From: Epiperipatus broadwayi
Lineage: Eukaryota; Onychophora; Udeonychophora; Euonychophora; Peripatidae
Assembly: GCA_028023455.1 (NCBI GenBank)
Contig: JAQFVV010000022.1
Span: 9,631,100 to 9,695,099, forward strand
Direction: 5' to 3'
DNA length: 64,000 nt
The notes under the pieces were generated by a model that made no database searches, was not told the origin of the DNA, and saw only the letters and a program-made list of their open reading frames with translations. This document shows, one piece after another, positions 1-11,624 of the stretch (position 1 is the first letter of the stretch; each line of letters opens with the position of its first letter). A program made the position numbers and the translations under genes.

Positions 1-1535
1 TTTTCAAAGTAGTCCAGAAACACTTGCAAAATAATACAAATTCTGAAGTAATAATCAATGTTTTATTAATACTAATAAATATGACAAAGATAATCATAAA
101 TATTTTAATGAAATCAAAAATTATAGTTATTAGAAGTTTAATAAAAATTTAAATGTCAAAAAAAGTTAAAAATACAATATTATTTAACTATGAATGCAGA
201 AAGTTGTCCGTGTTTATTTATTAATCCAGCTTTCATTCCCATAAGTCAGAGTATAAAATATATTTTTAATATCAACAAATAAGTCTTACTAACAGTATAA
301 TAATGTTGAATGTGAAAGAAGATGTGTAATTTCATAGCTATGTAGTTTAATCATAAAACATTTTATCAAGGTTTTTTACCACATCAGAATGGGGATATCA
401 ATAAGATCAACATTTTTAAAACACACTGATTGTATCAAGAGCAAAATAAAGACATGGTTGGCATCATTCACAACTTTAAAAAATTTCAAAAACCAAAACA
501 AGGACATGGTTAGTATTATGCATGTCTTCAAAAAATTTTCATCAAGATAAATATTAATGAATATAAAAGGCATTATGATGGAATAGACTCAAAAATAAAT
601 GCTTATACAAAAGTGTCTCTAATCTTAACAAATGTACCAAGAATAAACTACCACAGAAAGATTGCCTAAAATGTAGCATCACCCACTACCTGACACCTAA
701 GATGGACTACATCTCAAAAGAATGATAAGAATAATATATGAAAATAGACTTAATCCTACTATCTTATATAGCAATAACAAAAATATGATGTGAAAAACAG
801 ATAAAATATCATAATTAAAGCAAAATATGACTAGGCATATAAAAATGGTGGCTTAGATATTCCATAAGAAAAATATACATCTATTCCATTAATATATCCA
901 TTCATTTCTACACATTATCCATACAGGATGGATGTGTTATCTTTTGATTATACTTCAAAATAATAATATTCTGAGAACTCTCATAAATAATAAATATTGT
1001 AAAGCTAATATACATAGGAATAAAACTTACAACTAAATATAGCACTTTTTATCATTTAATAGTTCATGATTTCTTAAATCTTTGATTTAATACTATTTTG
1101 TAGCACAACAATTCCAGCAATGAGTCTTTGGACATGCTGAAGATTTATTAAAGTATTTGGACAATATGAATATTAAATATTGGCAAAACAATTAATTAAA
1201 ATCCAAGGCACATAAAATAAATAAGCATTGGCATAATTTGTAAAGCCATTGAAGGTAAATAGCAAAATATTTGTTGAGATAGCATGAAGATAAGAAAATA
1301 TAATTTCTTTTTAAGCAATTCAAATATAAAATAATGAAAAAATAATAAGCATAATATGTATTTTAAACAGTACAAAAATAACAATATTACTTCCTTTTGA
1401 AAAACAATTTACAGCCTCACACAACAAAATTTATACAAAACATAATATATATTTTTATTAAAGCAATGCAAAGTGTTATGCATCAATAAATAATTTATCA
1501 GAAGCACAGCAGTCCTTTAAAACAAATACATTGTA
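1..1535. other. AT-rich DNA, nothing recognised
   Basis: Homopolymer-rich AT sequence with stop codons in every frame and no splice-flanked coding block, repeat arm or RNA motif that I can support. The few ORFs of about 60 codons are AT-biased and lack any recognisable domain. Confidence 0.6.
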
Positions 1536-1693
1536 AAACCATTAAGCATCACATGATCACATTTCCTATACTAGCACATTAATTGTTGATAAACAGAGCA
1601 AAACTCTCCATACAGTATTGCCACCTGTGATAAACAGAGCAATCAATGGATGCCAGAAGGCTTGTGCATAAAATCCCTATCCAATGCCTACTC

Positions 1694-1752
1694 ATCCAAT
1701 ATCCCCAGACTAGTTTCTGGCTTGTGGCCTTCGTCAGTGAGGAGCTTTGGTT
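1694..1752 (-). ncRNA. Hammerhead-ribozyme-like motif, family 1, left arm
   Basis: Read on the minus strand the core is CUGACGA, which fits CUGANGA. Then come a GGC/GCC helix II with a CACAA loop, GAA, the palindrome ACUAGU, C17, and stem I with inner strands UCCUCA and UGGGGA and outer strands CCAA and UUGG. All invariant core residues are present. Positions 10.1/11.1 are A and A rather than the usual G-C pair, which may weaken activity. Assigned from sequence pattern only. Confidence 0.55.
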
Positions 1753-1799
1753 GCTAGAGGGTTGCATTAGATCCTAAGATCTAGATGCAGTGCTCTCAG

Positions 1800-1858
1800 A
1801 TCCAAAGCTCCTCACTGACAAAGGCCACAAGCCAGAAACTAGTCTGGGGATATTGGAT
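1800..1858 (+). ncRNA. Hammerhead-like motif, family 1, right arm, core-mutated
   Basis: Same architecture as the left-arm copy, but the core reads CUGACAA. G8, the general base of the hammerhead fold, is replaced by A, so this copy is probably inactive although its stems are intact. Confidence 0.5.
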
Positions 1859-1962
1859 GAGTAGGCATTGGATAGGGATTTTATGCACAAGCCTTCTGGC
1901 ATCCATTGATTACTCTGTTTAGCACAGTTGGCAATACATTGTAAAACAATAAGCAACTTGTA

Positions 1963-4427
1963 AAATGCACAGAATACATTTTGGGCAATATTTTATTAAT
2001 GATAAAATATTCAAAGGCAATAAAGTACCTCCACACAAAAATATTTGTTTATTTTTATAATAGGGTAAAATATTTTCATAATATGCAATATTTTCTCAAG
2101 TATACTTCATTTGAAAGCAAAATGCATGTACATGAAATTATCCCATTTATCATATAATTCATAAAAAATGCAATATATCCATTCTGTATTTTTATAAACA
2201 TTAAAATAAACATTTTGTTTATGTTAAAATAGCATTATAATAATTTTTATTAAAGTCATTTTAAATTTGGAAAAAAACTAATAATAATAGAATGATTTGC
2301 TTTTGTTAATGGAGCAAAACCATTCATACCTTCATAATTATTATTCCCCAGCTGCTTTTATTATTTACAATATCCTGCAAATTAGTCAAAGTTCTAATCT
2401 AAATATGACATCAAATTAAACTCATTGAGGTTCTTTTGCGAATAATAATAACAATAATAAGTTCAGCATTTGCAAAATATATCATCAATTATTCATTGTA
2501 AAATATAATAAAGATAGTTTAAAGTTATATAAAGTTTTGGCATTCAATACTTTTAAAAGTCTTAATTCCATATCATTTTAGCATGTCTAAGCAAGCAGTT
2601 GAGTATTAATAAAAGTTCAAGCAATATAATTATACCTTTCGTAAAAAATTCCTGTTGTCATAAAGTATTGCAAGAATTATAACTTCCTTCTGCAATAATG
2701 CATTGTTTTTGACCTTGCTATATGGTGCATTTGATAAAATACTAAAGTGTGATGGATGGGCCAAATCTAGAGGTCCAAGTAGATAATTACTTTAGCCTAT
2801 TATGGCTTAATTTTTATAAAAATAATAAGTAATTATAAAAAATACTCATAATAAAATGAAGAAAAATGATGAAGTGTGTAAGATACACATAATCAGAGTT
2901 TAAATATGGTATGTCAGGTGATAAATGACTAATTAAATAATTGACAATGAGAGTGTTAATCAACAATCAATTTATGTAACTTAATTTGGTTGATAAGTCA
3001 AATATGCTAAAAATAACTGTTTTAGTTATACTGTCTAGAAATATTAAACAAAACTATAAATTAACATTATACCATTTTTTATATCATACATTTATAAATT
3101 ATTTAATAAATAAAATTAGGATATCAATAATAATTTAAAATACTTTTTTTGATCTTCTCAAACTATTAATTTAAGTATCATATTTTAAACAAAAACAGAT
3201 ATTTTTATAAACAAAATTTTGCAATAAAATTGTTTTAAATATTTACATCTTCCAGACAAGGAAGTTGAAATAGAATAATTTTCTTTTTTAAAATTTTAAT
3301 TTCAAATAAAATAGATTACACACATTCACACACTAAAAATATTTAAAATATGATTTAAAAATAATTACTTTGAAGTTATTGGTTAATTATAAATACTTAT
3401 AGAATATTAAATTATTATTAAACTAGCAATTAAAACTATATTTTTAATATGAATTGTAACAAACTGATTATATTAATAAAAATCAATAAAGCATTATTAA
3501 ATTATTTAAGTATTTATTTTATAATAACTTAATTTAATAAATACATATAATGACTACATTAAGTGTATAATTAAATCTTTAAAGATAAGTTATACATTAA
3601 AATACTGACTTTAGGGCTTTATAACAACTACAATTATAAAATAAGCTTGACTGCTAAGTTAAAATTACTTAAATTTATTTATTTAAATTTGTCATAAATA
3701 ATATTATTTTGTGAGATTAGTTATAAATAATTAAGATGACTTATTAAATGACTCAATACTTTTAACATAGTAATGGAATTTATTTAACAAAAAATAAAGT
3801 ATGTAATTTTTTTATATTAGCAAAAACACTTGACATAAAGTTCTATAGGCAGAACATCCAACTGCATATGTATATATATGCTAACTTGAGTAAATATACA
3901 AAGAGATATGTCATCCATATTATCAGTAAAACACTTCAGTACAACTGTCATTTATTTATGACTGTGTAGCAAAAACTGGAAAAGAATATATTGGCTTTCA
4001 AAAATATGATATATAAGAAACATTTTGTAGTTAAACAACTATAAAATTTAAGTTAATCAAGTTGTAAATTAACTAAAATATAAATTTAACTTTCTGAATA
4101 TATTTATCTATTGGTCTAATATGTGTGTGTTAAACAGATTTTTTAAAAAATTATTGTTTATTCTATATTTATGGTTTAAATTTAGTTTATTTAATTGTTT
4201 GTTATATCTCAGTTAATTTAAATTTTATATTTATTTATAATTATTTAAATATAAGATATCTTTATATATATTTTTATTAACCAATCTATGATGAATCATT
4301 CTTATTTTGGTCTTTGCTAAGAAATTATAAATAAATAATATAGTTATATTGAATTGTTCATCAATAGGTGAGTGGATAATTGTTTATATATATATATGTG
4401 TGTGTGAATATATATTTAGTCATCACA
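1963..4427. other. AT-rich DNA, nothing recognised
   Basis: Very AT-rich sequence with poly-A and poly-T runs and a small TA/TG microsatellite near 4388-4406. No ORF, repeat arm or RNA signature that I can support. Confidence 0.6.
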
Positions 4428-4831
4428 ACCTCCTTTTAACAATAAGGGTGGAATTCCATCCCTATTAATAGTCTTATATAGACACTAAAGATTGCAACTT
4501 GACCACAGCGATTGAAATTATTGATACAGAGAAGCTTAATAAACTTCTTTAAACAGGTAAATAAAACTTATTCTGAATGCAGGCTAATAAATAGTCAATT
4601 ATAACATTACAAACTGCAATTGTAAATTTCAAATTGCATCCATAAAAATAGTAAGTGTAATAATACTCAAGGCTAAATGGGTTTATAAGTAATCATTAAA
4701 AAACAAACAACACTTAGACAATCTCAATATCATTAACAATCAGCAATTTTTAACTGTTGTCAAATCAACCTTTTTTTAACAATAAGGGCAGAACCCACCC
4801 CTATTAATGGTCTAATATACTTATATAGACA
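4428..4831 (+). repeat. Pair of ~60-bp direct repeats
   Basis: About 60 bp at 4428-4487 recurs at 4768-4831. Both contain TTTTAACAATAAGGG, then CCCTATTAAT, then a TATATAGACA end. They are about 340 bp apart and differ by substitutions and small indels. They could be ends of one old element or two copies of a short repeat. The right copy abuts the LINE tail at 4836. Confidence 0.6.
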
Positions 4832-4835
4832 ATAT

Positions 4836-5008
4836 CATCATCATCATCATCATCATCAACCATTATCAATCCACTGCAGGATAAAGGTCTCTCCAAGTTC
4901 AATCCATCTTTTCCTAACTTTAGCTTCTCTTCTCCACATCACCCCTGCCCACTTTCTTATTTCATCCATCCATCTCACATGTGGTCTCTTTCTGGGTCTT
5001 TTACAATC
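4836..5008 (-). mobile_element. RTE-like LINE, 5'-truncated 3' end
   Basis: On the minus strand this translates in one frame to the C-terminal tail of an RTE-type reverse transcriptase ORF. The tail includes DCKRPRKRPHVRWMDEIRK and then ELGETFILQWIDNG before a stop, followed by a (GAT)n tail. In this LINE group a basic RPRGRP-xRW-DE segment and a QW motif close the ORF. The insertion is flanked by a 14-bp target-site duplication with one mismatch (4822-4835 and 5009-5022), so it arrived as a short 5'-truncated copy. The reading frame is unbroken over about 55 codons, which suggests a fairly young insertion. Confidence 0.88.
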
Positions 5009-5101
5009 TATATAAACAATATACATACATATATTTTGTTTTCAAATAAAAAAATTCCATTATGCTGATTGTACAATAAATGTGAATTAATTGTTTAAAT
5101 T

Positions 5102-5208
5102 ATTTAGTCCTGCATTGGTGGTCGAGAAGTCAGCGCGACTGCGTTACACCCAGTTGCCCAGGTTGCGGGTTCGCGTCCCAGGCCGATGCTATGACACTTG
5201 GAAAAAAA
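5102..5208 (+). mobile_element. tRNA-derived SINE copy 1
   Basis: Class-II-tRNA-like head with an A-box-like GGTGGTCGAGAAGTCAGCGC and a B box GGGTTCGCGTCCC. It is followed by a short unique tail (GATGCTATGACACTTGG) and poly-A. Flanked by a 13-bp duplication (5089-5101 and 5209-5221). Total length is barely more than the tRNA itself. Confidence 0.88.
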
Positions 5209-5310
5209 AATTGTTTAAATTTAATCTATTTAAACTATAATTTGCTGTTGTTTTCTATAAATCTCTTCTGAATTCTAGGTTTTTTCCAATATAAATATTA
5301 GTTTTAAGTT

Positions 5311-5421
5311 GTCAACCGTTGTTAGCCGAGAGGTCAGCGCAGCCGCCTTGCAAGCAAGCAGTTGGTTGCAGACGGTTGTTGCGGGTTCGCCTCCCGGCCG
5401 ATGCTATGGCATATGGAAAAA
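5311..5421 (+). mobile_element. tRNA-derived SINE copy 2
   Basis: Same family as the copy about 200 bp upstream, with A box GTTAGCCGAGAGGTCAGCGC and B box GGGTTCGCCTCCC. The duplication is a perfect 18 bp (5293-5310 and 5422-5439), so it is young. The short ORF crossing it is a translation of the SINE, not a gene. Confidence 0.93.
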
Positions 5422-5439
5422 AAATATTAGTTTTAAGTT

Positions 5440-7825
5440 TTATCTATAGAGAACTTGGTAGTATTTATATTAAAATTTCTACTTCTGAAGAGTGTTATAG
5501 AAAATAAAAGAAAACTATAGTTTAAATGGTTTGATTTTAATATTCATACTGTATAGACATTTAAAATGTACATATAATTTTAAAAAAATAGACTAAAATA
5601 GTTATGGAACAAATAAATATAGTAATAAATTGAAACATAAAAAGAGCACATTTATGTATGTACACAAGCACGTAATTCAAATCTAGTGAATGTGCATTCT
5701 GGTGTGTTTTGATGTTTTAAAGTTTTTCTCATTTTTGAATCTCTTATTTCATTGAATGTCCTACTTTTAACCATTACTGTTTACTAGAACAATGTTTTTA
5801 TTTACCCACTATAATTCTTTCAGCCTCAGCCTAATACTTTACATGAAAATTTACCAGTTTGGAAATAGTACTATAAATTTCTTAATCCTTTTTTTTTTTA
5901 ATTTCATGCATTAATTTATTTTCTAATTAGCTTCGAGTACAGTTTTTTTTTTTTAAATGATCAATTATTTTCTATTTTATCCCATAAAAGAAGTACTTCA
6001 TGCCTTCTCTTAGGTTGGCAGAAATTACTACTATTATTAACATTGCATTTTGGGATAAGTAAAAAACTTAACATTGCAATTTTTAATATTAATCAATTTA
6101 GTAAATGTATTTAATAAATGGAGTTGTAAATGTATAACATTATTTCCAGCCAAATGCCAAGCCTAGTTGATTACAGCAAACACCAGAAACTGATCTGGGA
6201 TTGGAGATTTAAATGTACTATTGTCACTTTTAGCAATTATTAATTGCTAAATCTTACTATAGATGGTAGTAATGCAGACAGCCATTTTTTTTTATTAGTC
6301 TTAGCAGCAATATAATGATAGCAAATGGTGCAATCACTATAAGTTAATTGGCCGAGGATATAAAACTAATTTATTTTGCTACTAAACTTATTGTTATCAT
6401 TATTTATTTTATATATCTATTTAAAAATTAATATATTAGAAAAAAGGTGGATTTATTTTTCCATCTGTTTTGTAGTTGCTCTTGATATTAGTTAGACAAG
6501 TAAAAAAAACTGTACTGGATTAAAAACTATTAAAGTTGATTTGTAAATGTTTATATGGAATTTGCTCCTGTGTTTGTTTCACTTTTCTGTTAAATGCATT
6601 GGATTTGCACCCATATATCCAGAAGATATCTTTAATCTTTTATACTATCTAAGTTAATGATCTGATATTATAAAAAAAACAACTGTTAATCTCTATTCAC
6701 TTTGCTTGTATAATTATATAGATCAGACAACAAACAAGCAATTATATATTTTATTGGACTTAGTTATATACTATTTATAATAAGCTTTGATATTTTGCTA
6801 AAGTTGCCATATACCAAATAGAGCATTATATTATTATCTCAGCTTATTTTCAACATCTGTATTACATTTCATTGTTTGCTTCAGAACTCTCTATTATAAG
6901 CTAGAATAATCAACAGTCATTAAATGGTAATACCCAGTCAAATCTCTGCAATATTTCCTGTCTGTTGGTCCTTGATAATAAGATCATTGAATACATGTAC
7001 AATAATGTAAAGGAATATGGATATATATATAAAGAAATTTTAATAAAATGTACTTTTATGTATGTAGTATAAATGACGTTTCATACAATATATTGCCCAC
7101 TTTCATTTTTTGTTGAAAAGGCTAATGGTTAGATGCATAGAAGGTTTAATGAAGTTGAAGGATCAGAAGTGACAGAATTGATAGCAATCTATGAACTTTG
7201 AGTTTTGGAGACTGCCCCTCTATCTCTGTCCTAAATCACACAGATCACTGCTAGATAATCAAAGCATAAGAGAAAATAAGTACAAAAATAATTTGTCTAT
7301 TATATACTGATGTCCCACATGTTTTTGTGAGATGTTAAAATATAATTTATGATGATCATGGTCCATGGATTGCAATTCCAACTCTGAGATTTCTGGTGCT
7401 TGAATGTGTTATGAACTCCCAAGCAATGAACCATTCAATATTTTTTTGTGCTATGAGGCAATGACAAACAAAAATATGTTATATATGGTAATTAAAGAAC
7501 TTTAAATGGCATTAGAAGACAATAGACATGATGCATCTTTCCAGTGACAATAACATGATTATGATTTACCTTCTTCAAGATCACTCTAGCAACAGCATCT
7601 AAGCCAATAGCTTATGAGTGTTATCTGCTACAAAGATAGCAAGACTTAGAAAATGTGAAATGATTAGAAAAAAATTGTAAAATTGTCTAATCAGTAATAA
7701 AATAAATAACAGAAGAAAAATAATGATATAATTGTATGTTGAAAATCATATTTATTGACCTTAAAGTATCTAATGATAAAAATGTATATTATTAAGGAAC
7801 AACAATAACCTTACTAATAACTGTT

Positions 7826-7831
<6 letters not shown>
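5440..7831. other. AT-rich DNA with one decayed SINE
   Basis: No genes seen. Around 7340-7465 a weak copy of the second SINE family is visible, ending in GAACTCCCAAGCAATGAACC. The rest is AT-rich sequence without recognisable structure. Confidence 0.5.
7340..7465 (+). mobile_element. Decayed SINE, second family
   Basis: Shares the segment around TTGCAATTCCAACTCTG and the tail GAACTCCCAAGCAATGAACC with copies at 18585, 35085, 47660 and 53570. The arrangement (internal tRNA-like B-box remnant, common 3' tail, A/T run) suggests an old tRNA-type SINE. No target duplication remains visible. Confidence 0.5.

Positions 7832-7918
<87 letters not shown>
7832..7918. repeat. (TA)n microsatellite
   Basis: About 43 uninterrupted TA units. 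Confidence 0.98.
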
Positions 7919-7920
<2 letters not shown>

Positions 7921-8780
7921 TAGTGATAAAGCAGTACACTCTGAAGCTCAATGGTTGTGGATTGCAGCTCAGTTCTTTTATTTCTGTGTGCTTGAACTTA
8001 AAACACTTTTTAATATAGGGATAAACATATCTTTTTCCATGTCAAATGAGAGTTTGAAGTAGTCTGATTACAAGCAAATTTAAATTTTTTTTCAGGCAGT
8101 ACTCATATCCAACTCAAGTAAATAGTCAATTACTGACCAGAAAATAGCTATCTGGAAATTCTTAGTCTGGGGGATAAAATAAGAAAGAAAATATTTAAAC
8201 CATAATCACCTAGAAGTTGAGGTCCTGCTGTTATTCACAAAGGAAGAACTGCTATTGAAGTCTCCCGCAGGGAGTATTTTTTTAATTGTTTTAGGATTTA
8301 AATTTTGTTATAAAAATAATAATTTTGGATATGCATATCTATCAAAACATATCATTTGTAAATAAATACAGCTATTCTAGATTCAAGATAGAAAACAAAA
8401 GTTACAATTATTAATTATTATTGCTGATGTAGTACTTGTTCACTTTAATTTTATTCACTTTTAAAATGCTAGACAATTAATAATCAATTGCAGAATGATA
8501 ATAATACTTCAGAGTTGAGTTTTTCAAGGATTATGCAAACCAATTCATAAATCAAAATATACTCTCATTCCCTATTCTTTTTTTTTACTTTTGTGTAGTA
8601 AATTTTTCTTTTTGAAAGACTTTCATAACTTGTCTAAATCACATAATCACTATTTTCTATGCTTACACTAGCAGTTAAAAGAGTGACAAACATTCCATAC
8701 AGTAGTGTTACCCAATGCAAGTGATAGTATTCAGTGGATGTATTAAGATTTGTGCATAAAATCCAGTCTAGTGACTACTC

Positions 8781-8839
8781 ATCCAATATTCTCAGAATAG
8801 TTTCTAACTTTTGGCTTTCATCAGTGATGAGCCTTGGAT
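8781..8839 (-). ncRNA. Hammerhead-like motif, family 1
   Basis: On the minus strand, CUGAUGA and GAAAC are intact and separated by a weak 3-bp helix II. Helix III has drifted to ACUAUU. The outer stem I strands AUCCAA and UUGGAU still pair exactly. Confidence 0.45.
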
Positions 8840-8870
8840 ATGCTGAATGGTTCCAGATGCACTGCTCTCA

Positions 8871-8941
8871 GTTCCAAGATTCCTCACTGATGAAAGCCAC
8901 AAGCTAGGAATTAATCTGGGGATATATGGATAAGTAGGCAC
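8871..8941 (+). ncRNA. Hammerhead-like motif, family 1, decayed
   Basis: CUGAUGA and UCCUCA/UGGGGA are kept, but the GAAAC box reads GGAAU and helix III has lost its palindrome. Probably inactive. Confidence 0.35.
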
Positions 8942-9012
8942 TAGATAGGATTTTATGCATAAACTTCTAGAATCCAATGATTACTATAGCTTGCACTGGG
9001 TGGCACTAATAT

Positions 9013-9165
9013 ATGTTGTGGAAATGGGATGGAGCAGAATATGGGAAAATTTAGAGTGGGGAATGGAAAATAAAGTGGCTAATAGGTTTATCTGGGCATA
9101 ATTGTTGAGATATTCTTGACTTCATTTAAAGAGAAGCCACAATACATCATATCACATTACTATCT
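9013..9165 (+). mobile_element. 5'-truncated LINE 3' end, same family as 37524-39540
   Basis: The stretch from GGAAATGGGATGG through GTGGGGAATGGAAAATAAAG to the CATATCACATT tail matches, in opposite orientation, the 3' end of the minus-strand LINE at 37524. It sits inside a family-1 unit: the unit's GGTGGCACTA stops at its left edge and the unit resumes at about 9166. The array is therefore older than this insertion. No clean target duplication. Confidence 0.82.
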
Positions 9166-9454
9166 TAACAGATTGTATAAGCATAAAGAATGATGATCAT
9201 GTGATGTATAGTGCTTTAATACCAACACTACCCATGAGATGATGGTAACTGCAGTTATTAAAGAACCAAACACACCAAAATATATAAATACTGAACTGGG
9301 TTCAGATCTGTATGCTTATACAAATGAATGAGCTTGGACTGAAAACATTAGTGTTTTGATTTAGGATTTATAACTTTATTGTTAACTAAAAAGAGTAACA
9401 GGTGGGTGCAGAAGGGTTGCATTAGAATCTAAGATCTGGGTGCAGTGCTAGAAG

Positions 9455-9513
9455 ATCCAAGGCTTTTCACTGATGAAGGCCATAAGATAGAAACTACTCT
9501 GAGAATACTGGAT
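9455..9513 (+). ncRNA. Hammerhead-like motif, family 1
   Basis: CUGAUGA and GAAAC are intact and the GAUCCAA end of stem I is kept. Helix II is damaged (GCC is replaced by GAU) and helix III is ACUACU. Confidence 0.4.
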
Positions 9514-9790
9514 AAATAGGCACTAGTTAGTAACACTACTGCATAGAGTTTGTCATTGTTTTAACACCTTGTATAAGCATAGGAAATACTTAAAGGTTTA
9601 ATATCATTTCTGGCTATAGGATGATGGTTAGTGACTATGTTTATTAAAGAATCAAAGACACCAAAATGTATAGATACTGAACACTTGATAGAGATTGTAT
9701 GCACAAACCTCTTGCATCCATTCATTACTTTGGCTTATATTGGGTAGTACTACTATACGAAGAGTTTGTCATTATTTGTCTAATTGTGAC

Positions 9791-11495
9791 TTTTCATTGT
9801 AGCATATCCTACCAATGACGTAATCCCTAGTACAGCTCTTTAGTCTGTCTTTGGTGTAATATTCTCAATGTAAATGGTGTCTCCTCTTCTGTGAAAACTA
9901 TATTAACTCATCTCGAAATCTATTTTATATATAAATACATTAAATATTAATTATAATTATGCAGAAGATACTAGTACCCCGTCGAGATTATTAAAGATCA
10001 GAGTATAATGATCACTTGATAATTTTTGATTATCGTCTGCCATAAGTTGTCATGTCTTGCCTTCGTAATGTAATTTATCCGGCTTTCTCAGTTGCAGTTA
10101 CATTATGTACTTTTATCAGTTCCATTACCAGTAATATGGCGTATTTGTTCCTTATATATGTTGCTTAACCATTGAAAAAAAAAAAAGGCAAAATAAAATA
10201 ATTAAAATTAAAAAAACTAGTAAAAAGTAAAATTATGTTATTAAAAAAAAAACTCATTAATTAAAATGTTATTTTTTTTAAAAAAATAAACTCTACTTAT
10301 GCATTATTTTTTCAGTAAGTTTGTTCTTGAATTAATTTGCGTAATTAGTACCTGTATCTTAAAGAACTCCTTATCACTTTATGCTTGAAAAAGTTTATCT
10401 ATTAATTTTATAATTTTATTCCAGTTTAAAAAATAAACGTTACTGAAGCATTAATTTGAAAAAAAAATGTAACACTTGTAAATAATGTAAATTAAATGCC
10501 CAAAAGCGGATATGGAAATAACGACAACGGTATATTAAATACTGATTATATATATATATATAATAATAATATATCGAGTGCTTCTTTTTTGTTTTACCAC
10601 AAAGTAATTTTCCAATAACTCTGAATTACTGCAAATCATTTTGTATAAGACACAAAAGTCGATATAATTTTCTTCAAACTTTAATAAGAATATAGTATAA
10701 GAGACTTAGTGGATAGATTCCTAGTCATGGAATTCAAATACAGTATAGCGATAATTTGATCTGTTTCTCAGAATTAATAAATAAGTAAACAATTGAATGG
10801 TTTTTGCCCAAGATATTCATTCATAATCAGTTTAAGCATCCTAAATGACAGAACTATATTTTCCATACACTTTGAACCCTAAAGTTCAGCACTCTTTTAC
10901 TATACCAACTCATGCTGGACCTTGAATTAATGAAAATAAACAAATGGAATCACTTTGCATATATACATAAACATTGATATAAATTTATTCAAATTTTAAT
11001 AAGCATATCGAATATGGCGTTCTAGTGAATATGTTCATGACATTGAACTGATTATTCAAGTTTATTATATAGATGGTGCTTGAGTAGAACAGATGTCCTT
11101 GTTTTATCATGTATTGTGTAAGCCAAAAATTTAAGTGATTTGGTTATTATTATCTCTTAAAGATTTGTCTCATAAAATATATTAATGAAATTCGGATACT
11201 ATTACTTGATGGAAACTGTGATCCAAATTTTATAATAATTTTCGTATTGTTTCATTAGAAAAACCAACAGTTATTATTTAATTTGATATAGAAATTTCAC
11301 TAACTGTAATCTTTTTACGAATATTATTTAACAGTTGAGATTATTAAAAAAAGCAAGTATTAACATGTAAATTAAAAGATATTTACAAATTTTAGTTACT
11401 TTGTTTGGCATAAGTAATTAGTCTTTTAAAATTAATAGCTGCTATGTTGTGCATATATAGAATATATACTGTAATTCTTCTTAATTATCTTAAAC
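9791..11495. other. Single-copy-looking DNA, relatively CpG-containing to 10150
   Basis: 9790-10150 is less AT-biased than its surroundings and holds scattered CpG sites and a CRE-like TGACGTAA near 9817. It has no ORF and no repeat match in the window. The rest, to 11495, is AT-rich with nothing recognised. Confidence 0.35.
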
Positions 11496-11510
11496 AACTT
11501 TTATCAGTGT

Positions 11511-11609
11511 GTCGTCGAGCGTTGGTGGCCGAGTGGTTAGCACAGCTGCCTTACAAACAATTGTCCTGGGGTTTGCTTCCCGGCCGACACCTTGACACAT
11601 TAAAAAAAA
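11511..11609 (+). mobile_element. tRNA-derived SINE copy 3
   Basis: A box TGGTGGCCGAGTGGTTAGCA, a B-box region GGGTTTGCTTCCCGG, a short tail and poly-A. Flanked by a perfect 15-bp duplication (11496-11510 and 11610-11624). The A box is nearly that of a functional class-II tRNA gene (Leu/Ser type), so this copy is young. Confidence 0.93.
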
Positions 11610-11624
11610 AACTTTTATCAGTGT

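Larger units (their letters stand above)
1536..1962. mobile_element. Family-1 inverted-repeat element, full palindrome
   Basis: Two arms of about 180 bp face each other around a short centre near 1750-1790. The left arm reads from the end motif CATCACATGATCA through GCAAAACTCTCCATACAGTA, then AATCAATGGATGC, to the ribozyme-like core. The right arm is its reverse complement and ends near 1960. The same arms recur at seven other loci in this window, so this is a dispersed family. No transposase or reverse transcriptase is encoded, which makes it non-autonomous. Each arm carries one hammerhead-like motif, one per strand. Confidence 0.85.
8638..9790 (+). mobile_element. Family-1 array with nested LINE tail
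   Basis: An inverted left arm (8638-8840) is followed by about three right-arm/spacer units running in the same direction. The arm motif GGATAAGTAGGCACTAG at 8938 recurs as GGATAAATAGGCACTAG at 9511. That is about 420 bp apart once the LINE tail at 9013-9165 is subtracted. A third unit enters the arm through an internal deletion near 9685. The spacer (9170-9400) corresponds to 17830-18100. Copies are 15-25 % diverged by eye. Confidence 0.8.

Noticed and set aside
9790-10150. CpG-bearing promoter or first exon
   Set aside because: Too few CpG sites, no ORF, no initiator context; kept only as a note on the region.
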